10,184 nucleotides of DNA from an uncultured Ruminococcus sp. (GTDB taxonomy: Bacteria > Bacillota > Clostridia > Oscillospirales > Ruminococcaceae). The translations under genes and the position numbers were made by a program. The notes under the pieces are model-generated. The model did not search any database. It saw nothing but the letters and a program-made list of their open reading frames with translations, and was not told where the DNA came from. The stretch covers positions 1-10,184 of the forward strand of contig URTF01000072.1 of NCBI GenBank assembly GCA_900550695.1, read 5' to 3'. Of the stretch, positions 1 through 6,348 are shown one piece after another (positions within the stretch are counted from its first letter, which is position 1; each line of letters starts with the position of its first letter).

Positions 1-55
1 TATCCAAGATTGTCGGCTTGATTTTTTCCAAATTTTAAATGGTGTTTAGTATAAG

Positions 56-104
56 TGGATTTTACGCCGATTTTTTGTCTACACTTTGATTAAAAATTAG
101 TATT
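56..104. repeat. 49-bp dispersed direct repeat, copy 1
   Basis: Positions 56-104 match 2841-2889 with only two differences (59 A against 2844 C; 64 A against 2849 G). The last 40 bases, from the CGCCGA at position 65, are identical. This copy ends 23 nt before the start codon of the histidine phosphatase gene, so it lies where that gene's promoter or leader should be. A weak promoter can be read in it: TTGTCT at 75-80, a 17-nt spacer, TAGTAT at 98-103, each box 4 of 6 to consensus. No mobility gene is attached. Its nature (interspersed repeat, shared regulatory element or coding fossil) is undecided. Confidence 0.85.
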
Positions 105-127
105 ATTCTCGGAAAGGAAATTTTGAA

Positions 128-670
128 ATGAAGATTTATGCGGCACGGCACGGTCAGACCGAATGGAATTTAAACGACAGGATATGCGGCAGGACGGACG
201 TTGAGCTTACCGAAACGGGCAGGGAGCAGGCGGCTTTGCTTGCGGAAAAAGCGTACGAAAAAGGCGACATCGACCTCATTGTCTGCTCGCCGATGAAGCG
301 TGCTCGGACTACTGCAAAGGCTGTTGCGGACAGGATCGGCTGTGAGATCAAGATAGATGAGCGCCTTATTGAATGGGATTACGGCGACTTTGAGGGCAAA
401 GACCGCATGACCGAGGGATTTGCGCAGAACAAGATCGAATTCGGTGTAAAGATGCACGGCGGCGGTGAGTCGGTCTTACAGCTTGCGCACAGAGTTTACA
501 GTGTCATCGATGATGTTATTGCGAAATATCCCGACAAAAATGTGCTTCTCGTTTGTCACGGCGGTGTTTGCAGGATAATCGAGACCTATTTCAACGATCT
601 TTCGACTTATGATTACTCTCATTTCTTTATGGGCAACTGCGAATTGAGGGAATATTTCGTCAAAAAATAA
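128..670 (+). CDS. Histidine phosphatase family protein (phosphoglycerate mutase-like)
   Basis: This 180-residue protein has the whole histidine phosphatase superfamily pattern. The N-terminal RHG motif (R7-H8-G9, followed by QTEWN) carries the phosphorylated histidine. R58 lies in SPMKRARTT, acidic E82 in LIEWDYGDFEG, and the second catalytic His in VCHGG (H144). Length is normal for the small cytosolic single-domain branch (GpmB/CobC/PhoE-like). The family moves phosphate through a phosphohistidine on small phosphorylated metabolites; the substrate cannot be read from sequence, and true glycolytic mutase activity is not implied. The ATG at 128 has an AAAGGA ribosome binding site 9 nt upstream. 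The next gene has its own promoter, so this one is probably monocistronic. No terminator is visible in the 95-bp gap that follows. There is no signal peptide or membrane segment. Confidence 0.93.
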   Translation: MKIYAARHGQTEWNLNDRICGRTDVELTETGREQAALLAEKAYEKGDIDLIVCSPMKRARTTAKAVADRIGCEIKIDERLIEWDYGDFEGKDRMTEGFAQNKIEFGVKMHGGGESVLQLAHRVYSVIDDVIAKYPDKNVLLVCHGGVCRIIETYFNDLSTYDYSHFFMGNCELREYFVKK

Positions 671-700
671 GATAATTCGGGATTTTTCATAATTTCGCCA

Positions 701-729
701 TTGAAAAAAGGTGATTTTTATGGTATAAT
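701..729 (+). promoter_or_regulatory. Strong sigma-A promoter for the AGCS symporter gene
   Basis: TTGAAA at 701-706, a 17-nt spacer, then a perfect TATAAT at 724-729 preceded by TGG (extended -10). Transcription should begin near 736, about 30 nt before the ATG at 766, which has GAGGT at 755-759 as its ribosome binding site. This separates the symporter from the phosphatase gene upstream. Confidence 0.85.
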
Positions 730-765
730 TAAAGGTGATTATTTTGTTTGAAATGAGGTAGATCA

Positions 766-2601
766 ATGCAGTCATTTATTGATACCGTTGCTAAGGTAAA
801 TGGTGCGGTCAATGGTGTAGTCTGGGGAATACCGATGCTTATCCTTATCATCGGAACGGGCATTTATATGTCGGTAAGGACGGGATTTTTTCAGATAACA
901 AGGATAAAGACTTGGGCGAACGAAACCTTTCTCGCCATTTTTAAGAAAAAGTCGGTCACAAAGACTGATGAAAAGAAGGCGATCACGCAGTTTCAGGCGC
1001 TTTCGACCGCTCTTGCCGCAACTATAGGCACAGGTAACATTGCAGGCGTTGCGACGGCTGTTTGCATTGGCGGACCCGGTGCGGTTTTCTGGATGTGGAT
1101 ATCCGCTTTGTTCGGAATGATGACGAGCTTCTCCGAAAATGTTCTCGGCATCTTCTTCCGCAAGAAAAACGAACACGGTGAATGGTCGGGCGGTGCGATG
1201 TACTATCTTGAAGAGGGTCTGAAAGAGAAAAAGGGACTTCGCCACATTGCAAAGCCGCTGTCGGTGCTGTTTGCGATATTCTGCGTTCTGGCTTCGTTCG
1301 GCATAGGCAATATGGCGCAGTCGAACTCGATATCGAGCGCGATGCAGTCCAACTTTAATATTCCAACGGTCGTAACGGGCGTGATGCTTGCTGTTATTGC
1401 AGCACTCGTTGTACTCGGCGGCATCAAAAGGATCGCAAAGGTAACGGAAAAGCTCGTGCCTTTTATGGCGATCTTCTACATAGCCGGCTGTCTTATCATT
1501 TTTGTGATGAACTTCCGCCACATTCCTTACGTTTTCTCGTCCATTTTCAAAAGTGCATTCAGCTTTTCCGCTGTTGCGGGCGGCGTCGGCGGCTACATTA
1601 TAAAGCGAGCAGTTACAATGGGCTTCAAGAGAGGCGTTTTCTCGAACGAGGCAGGACTTGGCTCATCTGTAATGGTAAACTGCGCATCGGACGTAAAAGA
1701 ACCCGTTATTCAGGGTATGTGGGGAATTTTTGAGGTATTCTTCGACACGATAATCGTCTGCACACTCACTGCATTTGTTATCCTTTCCAGTCCTGCAAAC
1801 TCGGTATCGTTTGAAGAGGCACTCAACAACGTTTCTACCCAGCCGCAGTATTTCACGATAAATTACACCGACGGTGAAACGAATCTCATCGACTCGGACA
1901 TCAATCCGAAGTACGTTGTTGCATCGGACGATGCGGAAGAGGGTACTTATACCGAATACTCCGCAAAGACTGTTTACGGTCAGGAATTCCCCGTAAAAAT
2001 TCTTAACAGTGACAATGTTAGCGGCGAGAACGACTTCACATTTGCGAACGTTATGGAGCTTAAAGGAATTCAGGCTAAAGATGCAAACGGAAATCATCTT
2101 ACGAATGAAAACGGTGACCCGATAATCGATTCGGTAGAGATAACAGAAGTCAACGGTGTTCCGCTCGTTACTTATGCGTTCAGCCAGCGTCTTGGCTCTG
2201 TTTCGGGCAAGATACTTGCTATCGCGATACTTCTGTTTGCGTTCTCGACAACGCTCGGCTGGTCTTTCTACGGCACAAAGGCACTCGAATATCTTCTCGG
2301 AACAAAGGCGACTATCGTTTACAAGATAATCTTCGTTCTGTTTATAGTAGTCGGCTGTACGATGAAGCTTGGACTTGCGTGGGATATTTCCGACACATTC
2401 AACGGACTTATGGCGCTCCCGAACCTTATCGGCATACTTTCGCTTTCGGGCATCGTTGTTGCGATAATGAAGAATTACATTCACCGCCGCATAAAGAAAG
2501 ACGATGTGGGTGCGCTCCCGATGATATCTGCATATTCCGATATCCACGAAGAACAGCACGAAAAGCTTAAAGCGGAATACAGCAAGGAAAATAATGCGTA
2601 A
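766..2601 (+). CDS. Sodium:alanine symporter family protein (AGCS) with a large extra loop
   Basis: This 611-residue multi-pass membrane protein belongs to the alanine/glycine:cation symporter family, which takes up alanine or glycine with Na+ or H+. Family hallmarks are TQFQALSTALAATIGTGN (75-91), the PGAVFWMWISALFGM signature (104-118), SGGAMYYLE (141-149), RGVFSNEAGLGSS (289-301) and LLFAFSTTLGW (489-499). Typical members are about 450-500 residues. The excess is mainly a hydrophilic Asp/Asn/Thr-rich segment at about 342-472, between the helix FFDTIIVCTLTAFVIL and the one starting near KILAIAILL. It interrupts no core motif. The ATG has a GAGGT site 6 nt upstream. The C-terminal tail (about 571-611) is charged and probably cytoplasmic. 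The last codons and the TAA lie inside a 14-bp tandem repeat, so the original 3' end may have been altered. Alanine is the likeliest substrate by family; specificity is not proven. Confidence 0.93.
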   Translation: MQSFIDTVAKVNGAVNGVVWGIPMLILIIGTGIYMSVRTGFFQITRIKTWANETFLAIFKKKSVTKTDEKKAITQFQALSTALAATIGTGNIAGVATAVCIGGPGAVFWMWISALFGMMTSFSENVLGIFFRKKNEHGEWSGGAMYYLEEGLKEKKGLRHIAKPLSVLFAIFCVLASFGIGNMAQSNSISSAMQSNFNIPTVVTGVMLAVIAALVVLGGIKRIAKVTEKLVPFMAIFYIAGCLIIFVMNFRHIPYVFSSIFKSAFSFSAVAGGVGGYIIKRAVTMGFKRGVFSNEAGLGSSVMVNCASDVKEPVIQGMWGIFEVFFDTIIVCTLTAFVILSSPANSVSFEEALNNVSTQPQYFTINYTDGETNLIDSDINPKYVVASDDAEEGTYTEYSAKTVYGQEFPVKILNSDNVSGENDFTFANVMELKGIQAKDANGNHLTNENGDPIIDSVEITEVNGVPLVTYAFSQRLGSVSGKILAIAILLFAFSTTLGWSFYGTKALEYLLGTKATIVYKIIFVLFIVVGCTMKLGLAWDISDTFNGLMALPNLIGILSLSGIVVAIMKNYIHRRIKKDDVGALPMISAYSDIHEEQHEKLKAEYSKENNA

Positions 2602-2623
2602 TTCGTAATGCGTAATTCGTAAT
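2596..2623. repeat. Two tandem copies of a 14-bp repeat at the symporter 3' end
   Basis: The unit GCGTAATTCGTAAT occurs perfectly at 2596-2609 and 2610-2623. The first copy supplies the final Ala codon and the TAA stop of the symporter gene. Similar GTAATTC/GCGTAAT strings are, from memory, common between genes in gut Clostridia, usually beside small hairpin repeats like the one at 2666-2686. The two may form one short repeat element. Confidence 0.85.
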
Positions 2624-2665
2624 TATCGTGTTCCCCCAATTTACGGCAAGAACCGAATTTTCGTA

Positions 2666-2686
2666 GGGCAGATTCTATATCCGCCC
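2666..2686. repeat. Small GGGC-GCCC intergenic hairpin repeat
   Basis: GGGCAGAT at 2666-2673 can pair with ATCCGCCC at 2679-2686 around a 5-nt loop, with one A/C mismatch, inside the context CGTAGGG...CCCGTTAG. It resembles the very short palindromic elements I recall as scattered between genes in Ruminococcus-like genomes; membership is from memory, not a search. It is not followed by a T-run, so it is not the terminator; that lies 17 nt downstream. Confidence 0.5.
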
Positions 2687-2702
2687 GTTAGAATACAACA
2701 AA

Positions 2703-2753
2703 ACACCCCTGTTTTCATCGGATAATAACCTTTGAAAACAGGGGTGTCTTTTT
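2703..2753 (+). terminator. Intrinsic terminator of the symporter gene
   Basis: A perfect 14-bp stem, ACACCCCTGTTTTC at 2703-2716 with GAAAACAGGGGTGT at 2734-2747, around a 17-nt loop, followed by CTTTTT. It lies about 100 nt after the symporter stop. The T-run is on the + strand side, so it ends + transcription. Confidence 0.9.
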
Positions 2754-2755
2754 AT

Positions 2756-2840
2756 TATGTAACCTTTTGCTGTGCAGATATGGGATCGTCAGGACTTGAC
2801 TTTTTATACTGAACAAAAATCAGGCAAAAACTATGATATA
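2756..2840. other. Intergenic stretch without a recognised gene
   Basis: Between the terminator and the second 49-bp repeat no promoter pair with good spacing, RNA gene or start codon with a ribosome binding site is visible. One + frame stays open from 2763 through the repeat to a TAG at 2883-2885 (41 codons) but has no usable start. It may be a fossil of a gene 3' end. Confidence 0.4.
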
Positions 2841-2889
2841 TGGCTTTTGCGCCGATTTTTTGTCTACACTTTGATTAAAAATTAGTATT
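2841..2889. repeat. 49-bp dispersed direct repeat, copy 2
   Basis: This is the partner of 56-104 (47 of 49 identical; the last 40 bases are exact). It is followed directly by a perfect-looking ribosome binding site, GGAGGTGA at 2890-2897, yet no start codon lies at a useful distance. The first ATG (2918) is 20 nt away and opens only 24 codons. Copy 1 also stands just upstream of a ribosome binding site. This suggests the repeat once preceded a + strand gene here that was lost when the AT-rich lipoprotein island arrived. That is inference. Confidence 0.85.
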
Positions 2890-2985
2890 GGAGGTGACCA
2901 TATATTATTAACCAATTATGCATCAAAAGAAACTTTTCCATATCTTTCGGAAAGTACTTTTCGGCAGAATAATTTATAAGTCAGT

Positions 2986-4755
2986 TCAATAAGCTTTTAC
3001 CCCGGCTTTTTTCAGTATCTTAACAATATCATCTCTGCCCATGCTTTTTGCAGCATCAATAAGTGTTTCCTTATCTTCATTGTTTTTATAATCAAGTGAT
3101 GCGCCGGCATTAAACAGAACATCAAATGTTGCTTTTGATGTATCATAAACCGCTCTATACAATAAATATTGGTTATTTAAATCTGCTCCATAATCAACAA
3201 GCAACTTCACGATTTGGGAATTACTGTGACTTATTGCTAATGCCAAACATGATTCAGCATATAAATCATACTCATCTGTTTTCTCTATATCAGATGAAAT
3301 AAATTTGTTATATGGTGTATCATAGATAAAGTCTTTTTCATTAACAGAAGAACGCGTAAAATAGTCTCCATACATTCTTTGATTTGGGTCTGCACCTTTA
3401 TCCAAAACTAACTTTACCATTTGTACGTCATTCATACTGATTGCACATTGAAGATCAAGCGGAAAAAGCTCTTTTCCGTTATCATATAAATACTTTGCCG
3501 TTTCAACATCAAGATTTTGCAATGGTATACATAACATACTTAAGTCATATTTTTCTCTCAAATAATCCATTGCAGACTTAGTGAATTCGCTCCACTCAAT
3601 ATCGCTGTTGATAAAACAAAATGCATACTCATTCAAATCAAACAAACAATTTGTCATATCGATAATACAAACAAATTCATCAAAATTTCTGCTATCAAAG
3701 GCAGCATTCAGCATTTCGATACCTGCACTTTTTTTATCGAAAAGCTCTTTTTCAATAATATACTTGCACATATCCATGTCATTTTTAGCCGCATAATGAG
3801 CAAGTACATTTGAACCCATACCTCTTATACAATAATCATCTATATCCACTAAATCATTTTCTATACTATATTTTATCATTTCAATATTGTCTGTTGTTAT
3901 CATCTTTAGAAATGTATCATATGCAATATTATTAAGTGCATAATTAGGATAAAGCTGATTAAATACTTGTAGTGTTTCAGGGGAACAACAGAAAAGTATA
4001 TAATTCCGTACAGTCTTTATTTGCTCACTTTCAAACAATTGACTTTTTCTTAATTCATCTGTCAAAAGCTCATTTTCTCCCAATACGGCATACTGTTCGG
4101 CTTTACTCAAAGGAATTTCAACATTATTTTCTATGCAGTATTTCATCAAATACTGCATAGCCAACGGTTCTTCACCTACATATGAAAAATTCTCAAAAAG
4201 CTCTGTACTAAGATTTGCTCCTTTTTCAATCAATATCTTGGTTTTCTCCAATGAATCTCGCCCAGCCCAATATAATGCGGAACGTGAATTACCGTTAATA
4301 TTCACATCTACATTATTTTCCAACAACATATTAAACAAATCCATATCTGTGCCCTTGCTTGCCAAAGCAAGTAAATTTCCATTTCCTGCTGTATGAATAC
4401 CAATATTAGGATCAAGTCCATTTTCAAAAAGATACTTCAATAAGTTCTGATCGCCACCATTCCCCTCTGCGGAAGCTATCATAATAGTTTCATGCAAATA
4501 GCTCCCTGCCTGCATATACTCACGCATAATATTACCGCAGTAATTCACATCAAAATCGGGATATTTTGTGAGTATTTCGCCAAGCCATTCAACATTGCCG
4601 TTTTCTATGGCATTGTCAAACTGCTTTGCAACCCCCTTCCCATACTTCATTTCATTCTTCTTGTATCCAATATATCCGCTGTCAATTATTGATGAACAGC
4701 TTGAAAGAAACACAGCAAAAGCCATCACCAATGATAACAAGCTGATTTTTTTCAT
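2986..4755 (-). CDS. Ankyrin-repeat lipoprotein
   Basis: This 589-residue protein starts with a lipoprotein signal peptide: MKK, a hydrophobic stretch, then the lipobox LSSC with lipidated Cys20. It should be anchored on the outer face of the membrane. The rest is degenerate ankyrin-type helix pairs. Recognisable repeats are at about 43-72, 88-118, 127-150, 157-183, 278-305, 316-340, 434-458 (VQMVKLVLDKGADPN), 501-527 (SQIVKLLVDYGADLN), 529-556 and 562-587. The middle (about 184-277 and 345-430) is more diverged. Ankyrin repeats bind other proteins; no enzymatic motif is seen. The start is secure: AGGAGG lies on the complement of 4763-4768, 7 nt upstream of the ATG. It is the last gene of the - strand lipoprotein operon, 69 bp beyond its neighbour, with a hairpin in the gap. 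The gene is AT-rich compared with the flanks. Its binding partner is unknown. Confidence 0.88.
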   Translation of the reverse strand: MKKISLLSLVMAFAVFLSSCSSIIDSGYIGYKKNEMKYGKGVAKQFDNAIENGNVEWLGEILTKYPDFDVNYCGNIMREYMQAGSYLHETIMIASAEGNGGDQNLLKYLFENGLDPNIGIHTAGNGNLLALASKGTDMDLFNMLLENNVDVNINGNSRSALYWAGRDSLEKTKILIEKGANLSTELFENFSYVGEEPLAMQYLMKYCIENNVEIPLSKAEQYAVLGENELLTDELRKSQLFESEQIKTVRNYILFCCSPETLQVFNQLYPNYALNNIAYDTFLKMITTDNIEMIKYSIENDLVDIDDYCIRGMGSNVLAHYAAKNDMDMCKYIIEKELFDKKSAGIEMLNAAFDSRNFDEFVCIIDMTNCLFDLNEYAFCFINSDIEWSEFTKSAMDYLREKYDLSMLCIPLQNLDVETAKYLYDNGKELFPLDLQCAISMNDVQMVKLVLDKGADPNQRMYGDYFTRSSVNEKDFIYDTPYNKFISSDIEKTDEYDLYAESCLALAISHSNSQIVKLLVDYGADLNNQYLLYRAVYDTSKATFDVLFNAGASLDYKNNEDKETLIDAAKSMGRDDIVKILKKAGVKAY

Positions 4756-4773
4756 TGTATTACCTCCTCAACG

Positions 4774-4801
4774 GGCAATGAGCAAATATATGCTCATTGC
4801 C
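4774..4801 (-). other. Perfect 11-bp hairpin in the operon, next to the ankyrin gene's ribosome binding site
   Basis: GGCAATGAGCA at 4774-4784 pairs exactly with TGCTCATTGCC at 4791-4801 around a 6-nt loop. In - strand mRNA it sits just after the preceding gene and ends about 5 nt before the AGGAGG of the ankyrin gene. No T-run follows, so it is not a terminator. It could stabilise or process the message, or affect ribosome access. Confidence 0.7.
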
Positions 4802-4824
4802 TTGTACTCCGCATAGTTCCCGAT

Positions 4825-5301
4825 TTATGAAACATACTCACCGATTTTTATATTTTCATTTGTGTTATTATCAAACAGTGTTAAATATGTCATTCCAATG
4901 CAAGATGGATCATCTTGATATATTATGTAAGAATGTGTTGCAATACAGTAATTAGACTCTTTATCTGTTTCTATATTCTCAATTAAATAACCTATATGAT
5001 CATCAACTATTTCCCCATGATAAATAAGTTCTCCTCCCCCGAACTGCACTTTATCATGGCTGATACTTTTCCCGTTATATAGATCCATTGCGTCTTTGAT
5101 CTCACTGTCAAGGTCATGCTCCGATGCAACCTTTTCGCAAAACATGGCTTTTAGTCCGGCTATGTCCCTCTCATCAAAACACCGCAGTATTTCCGTCACC
5201 TGTTTGCGTCCGTATTTTCCTTTGTTGATACGTCCTTTTGCACAACCGCTCAGTGTCAAAGCTATGATCAATATTAAGCATAAAACTGAATTTCTTTTCA
5301 T
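4825..5301 (-). CDS. DUF5104-like lipoprotein, diverged paralog
   Basis: I take the start at 5301 (MKRN...), giving 158 residues, rather than a more upstream ATG at 5331. It puts a clean signal peptide with lipobox LSGC (Cys20) at the N-terminus, and its ATG overlaps the TGA of the upstream frame as ATGA, a typical coupled start. The mature part shares a pattern with the lipoprotein at 5537-6040: an early helix with F-D-E-R-D..LK.MF, then LDSEI....DLYNGKSISHDKV, then a beta-rich C-terminal half (ATHSYIIYQDDPSCIGMTYLTL). This is the layout I associate with the DUF5104 family of Clostridia lipoproteins. That family's function is unknown to me. The protein should be tethered outside the membrane. 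It is the fourth frame of the operon and AT-rich. Confidence 0.72.
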   Translation of the reverse strand: MKRNSVLCLILIIALTLSGCAKGRINKGKYGRKQVTEILRCFDERDIAGLKAMFCEKVASEHDLDSEIKDAMDLYNGKSISHDKVQFGGGELIYHGEIVDDHIGYLIENIETDKESNYCIATHSYIIYQDDPSCIGMTYLTLFDNNTNENIKIGEYVS

Positions 5302-5504
5302 TCTTGATCCACTCCATTCCAACACAGCCAAGCACTTACATTTTGATCATCAAATAAAATATAGTTCTTAATGTCATCTCTCTTACTAATTGCTGATTTC
5401 ATTGCATTATACATATCCTCATGTCCGGCAAAATCTACGCAGCCGACAGATACCGTTTTCTTTACATCAACTTTGTTGACATATTTGGGATTCCATCCCG
5501 ACAA
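5298..5504 (-). pseudogene. Second GWNP-motif frame, 5'-truncated copy
   Basis: The frame reads SGWNPKY...VDFAGHEDMYNAMK...IKNYILFDD...AWLCW and is homologous to the frame at 6034-6321 (shared GWNP, VDF, DMY, IK, FDD and two Trp). It lacks the N-terminal part of that copy. The only start is a TTG at 5504 without a ribosome binding site. Further upstream in the same frame an ATG overlaps the stop of the preceding lipoprotein gene (TAATG, 5535-5539). It opens MFIKKII and then hits a TAA at 5514-5516, nine residues before GWNP. I therefore call it a probable remnant, though the coding pattern is still good and its end overlaps the next gene by 4 nt. It may instead be translated from a weak start. 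It has no signal peptide. Function is unknown. Confidence 0.55.
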
Positions 5505-5536
5505 ATCTACAAGTTATATAATTTTTTTGATAAACA

Positions 5537-6040
5537 TTATGTCAAAGGCATATCTGATATTCCTACTATCATGTAATCCTTCTCGTCTTTGCCAATCCAT
5601 ATTCTCCAAATGCCCTCATTATCTTTATTATCCTTATCAATTATAATTGCTGAAAAAGAAATAATATAGGTTGCTTCATTGGTTATTACTTTTCCTGTTC
5701 TCGCATTTCCTATTCGATAATAAGTAATTACCCCATCATCAATAGATTTCCCTTCTGCATTTATTGAAACCTTATCATATGAAATAACATCACCATTAAA
5801 ATATTCAATTAATTCATCAATTTGAGCATCTAAATCTTCTGATTTATCTTGCACATTCACCGCAAACAAGTTTTTTATAGAATGCTTATCGTCATTTTCT
5901 AAAGCATCTATTAATGTTGCAAGAATAAAATTGGCATCTTTCCTATGTTCATTTTTCGATAATCTAATGTCAGTATCTTTTAAGTTACATCCTCCCAAAA
6001 AAATTACTGAGATTATTAACATAATTGTTTTTTTCAACAT
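5537..6040 (-). CDS. DUF5104-like lipoprotein
   Basis: This 167-residue lipoprotein has the signal peptide MLKKTIMLIISVIFLGGC, with the lipobox LGGC and lipidated Cys18. The mature part matches what I recall of DUF5104: an N-terminal helical stretch ILATLIDALENDDKHSIKNLF (about 39-59), the segment LDAQIDELIEYFNGDVISYDKV (about 70-91), and a C-terminal beta section ending in IWRIWIGKDEKDYMIVGI. Length is normal for the family. The ATG overlaps the preceding frame by 7 nt. It has GAGG on the complement about 7 nt upstream, inside the end of that frame, so translation is probably coupled. The role is not established. It should sit on the outside of the cell membrane. The diverged second copy is at 4825-5301. 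Confidence 0.8.
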   Translation of the reverse strand: MLKKTIMLIISVIFLGGCNLKDTDIRLSKNEHRKDANFILATLIDALENDDKHSIKNLFAVNVQDKSEDLDAQIDELIEYFNGDVISYDKVSINAEGKSIDDGVITYYRIGNARTGKVITNEATYIISFSAIIIDKDNKDNEGIWRIWIGKDEKDYMIVGISDMPLT

Positions 6041-6321
6041 AACGCTTCCTCATACCACATTATCCAAACAGTTTTATTTATGTCATCAAATATGCAGTAT
6101 TTAATAGCCGCATTATTATAAAAATCACTTTCAATTTTTGCGGTGTTTTTTAATCGTTCATACATATCATTGTTACCCACCCTGTCAGTATACTGTGAAA
6201 AATCAACCGAACAAATCATAACTTGCTTTGAAGCGTCAACATTTCCGAAATATGACGGATTCCATCCCGTCACCCACCATTGCTTTTCTGTTGGTTCCCA
6301 TAACATCAAATCGTTTTTCAC
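6034..6321 (-). CDS. Small GWNP-motif protein, first frame of the lipoprotein operon (start uncertain)
   Basis: The frame encodes about 95 residues from a GTG at 6321 or 90 from an ATG at 6306. It includes EKQWWVTGWNPSYFGNVD, VDFSQY, NNDMYERLKN, KYCIFDD and VWIMW. The Trp-rich WW.TGW part resembles, by memory only, the C-terminal end of DUF4474-type proteins. Neither start has a clear ribosome binding site. In the same frame a better site lies upstream: GAGGAAG, 9 nt, GTG at 6405. It opens 18 codons and stops at a TGA (6349-6351), so the gene may be broken by a nonsense mutation or start internally. It overlaps the lipoprotein gene by 7 nt. A shorter paralog is at 5298-5504, in the same position before another DUF5104-like gene. 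There is no signal peptide or catalytic motif I recognise. Confidence 0.55.
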   Translation of the reverse strand: MKNDLMLWEPTEKQWWVTGWNPSYFGNVDASKQVMICSVDFSQYTDRVGNNDMYERLKNTAKIESDFYNNAAIKYCIFDDINKTVWIMWYEEALC

Positions 6322-6348
6322 TGATTTTACAGTTTGAATTATGAATAA

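Noticed and set aside
772..1521. Open frame of 249 codons on the - strand inside the symporter gene
   Set aside because: Antisense shadow rich in Arg/His/Tyr, with no family features.
1663..2559. Long open frame (298 codons) on the - strand inside the symporter gene
   Set aside because: It is antisense to a clear AGCS gene whose motifs are continuous, and it has no recognisable domain or ribosome binding site. It is a codon-usage shadow.
2900..2985. Terminator for the leftward operon after the ankyrin gene
   Set aside because: An imperfect palindrome around CGGAAAGTACTTTTCGG is present, but on the - strand no T-run follows a stable G+C stem.
2918..2992. 24-codon + strand ORF after GGAGGTGA
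   Set aside because: The Shine-Dalgarno sequence is about 20 nt away, too far, and the ORF runs into the 3' end of the ankyrin gene. No similarity recognised.
5302..5331. ATG at 5331 as start of the second DUF5104-like lipoprotein
   Set aside because: It would put ten extra residues (MAVLEWSGSR) before a normal lipoprotein signal peptide. The ATGA overlap at 5298-5301 fits a coupled start better.
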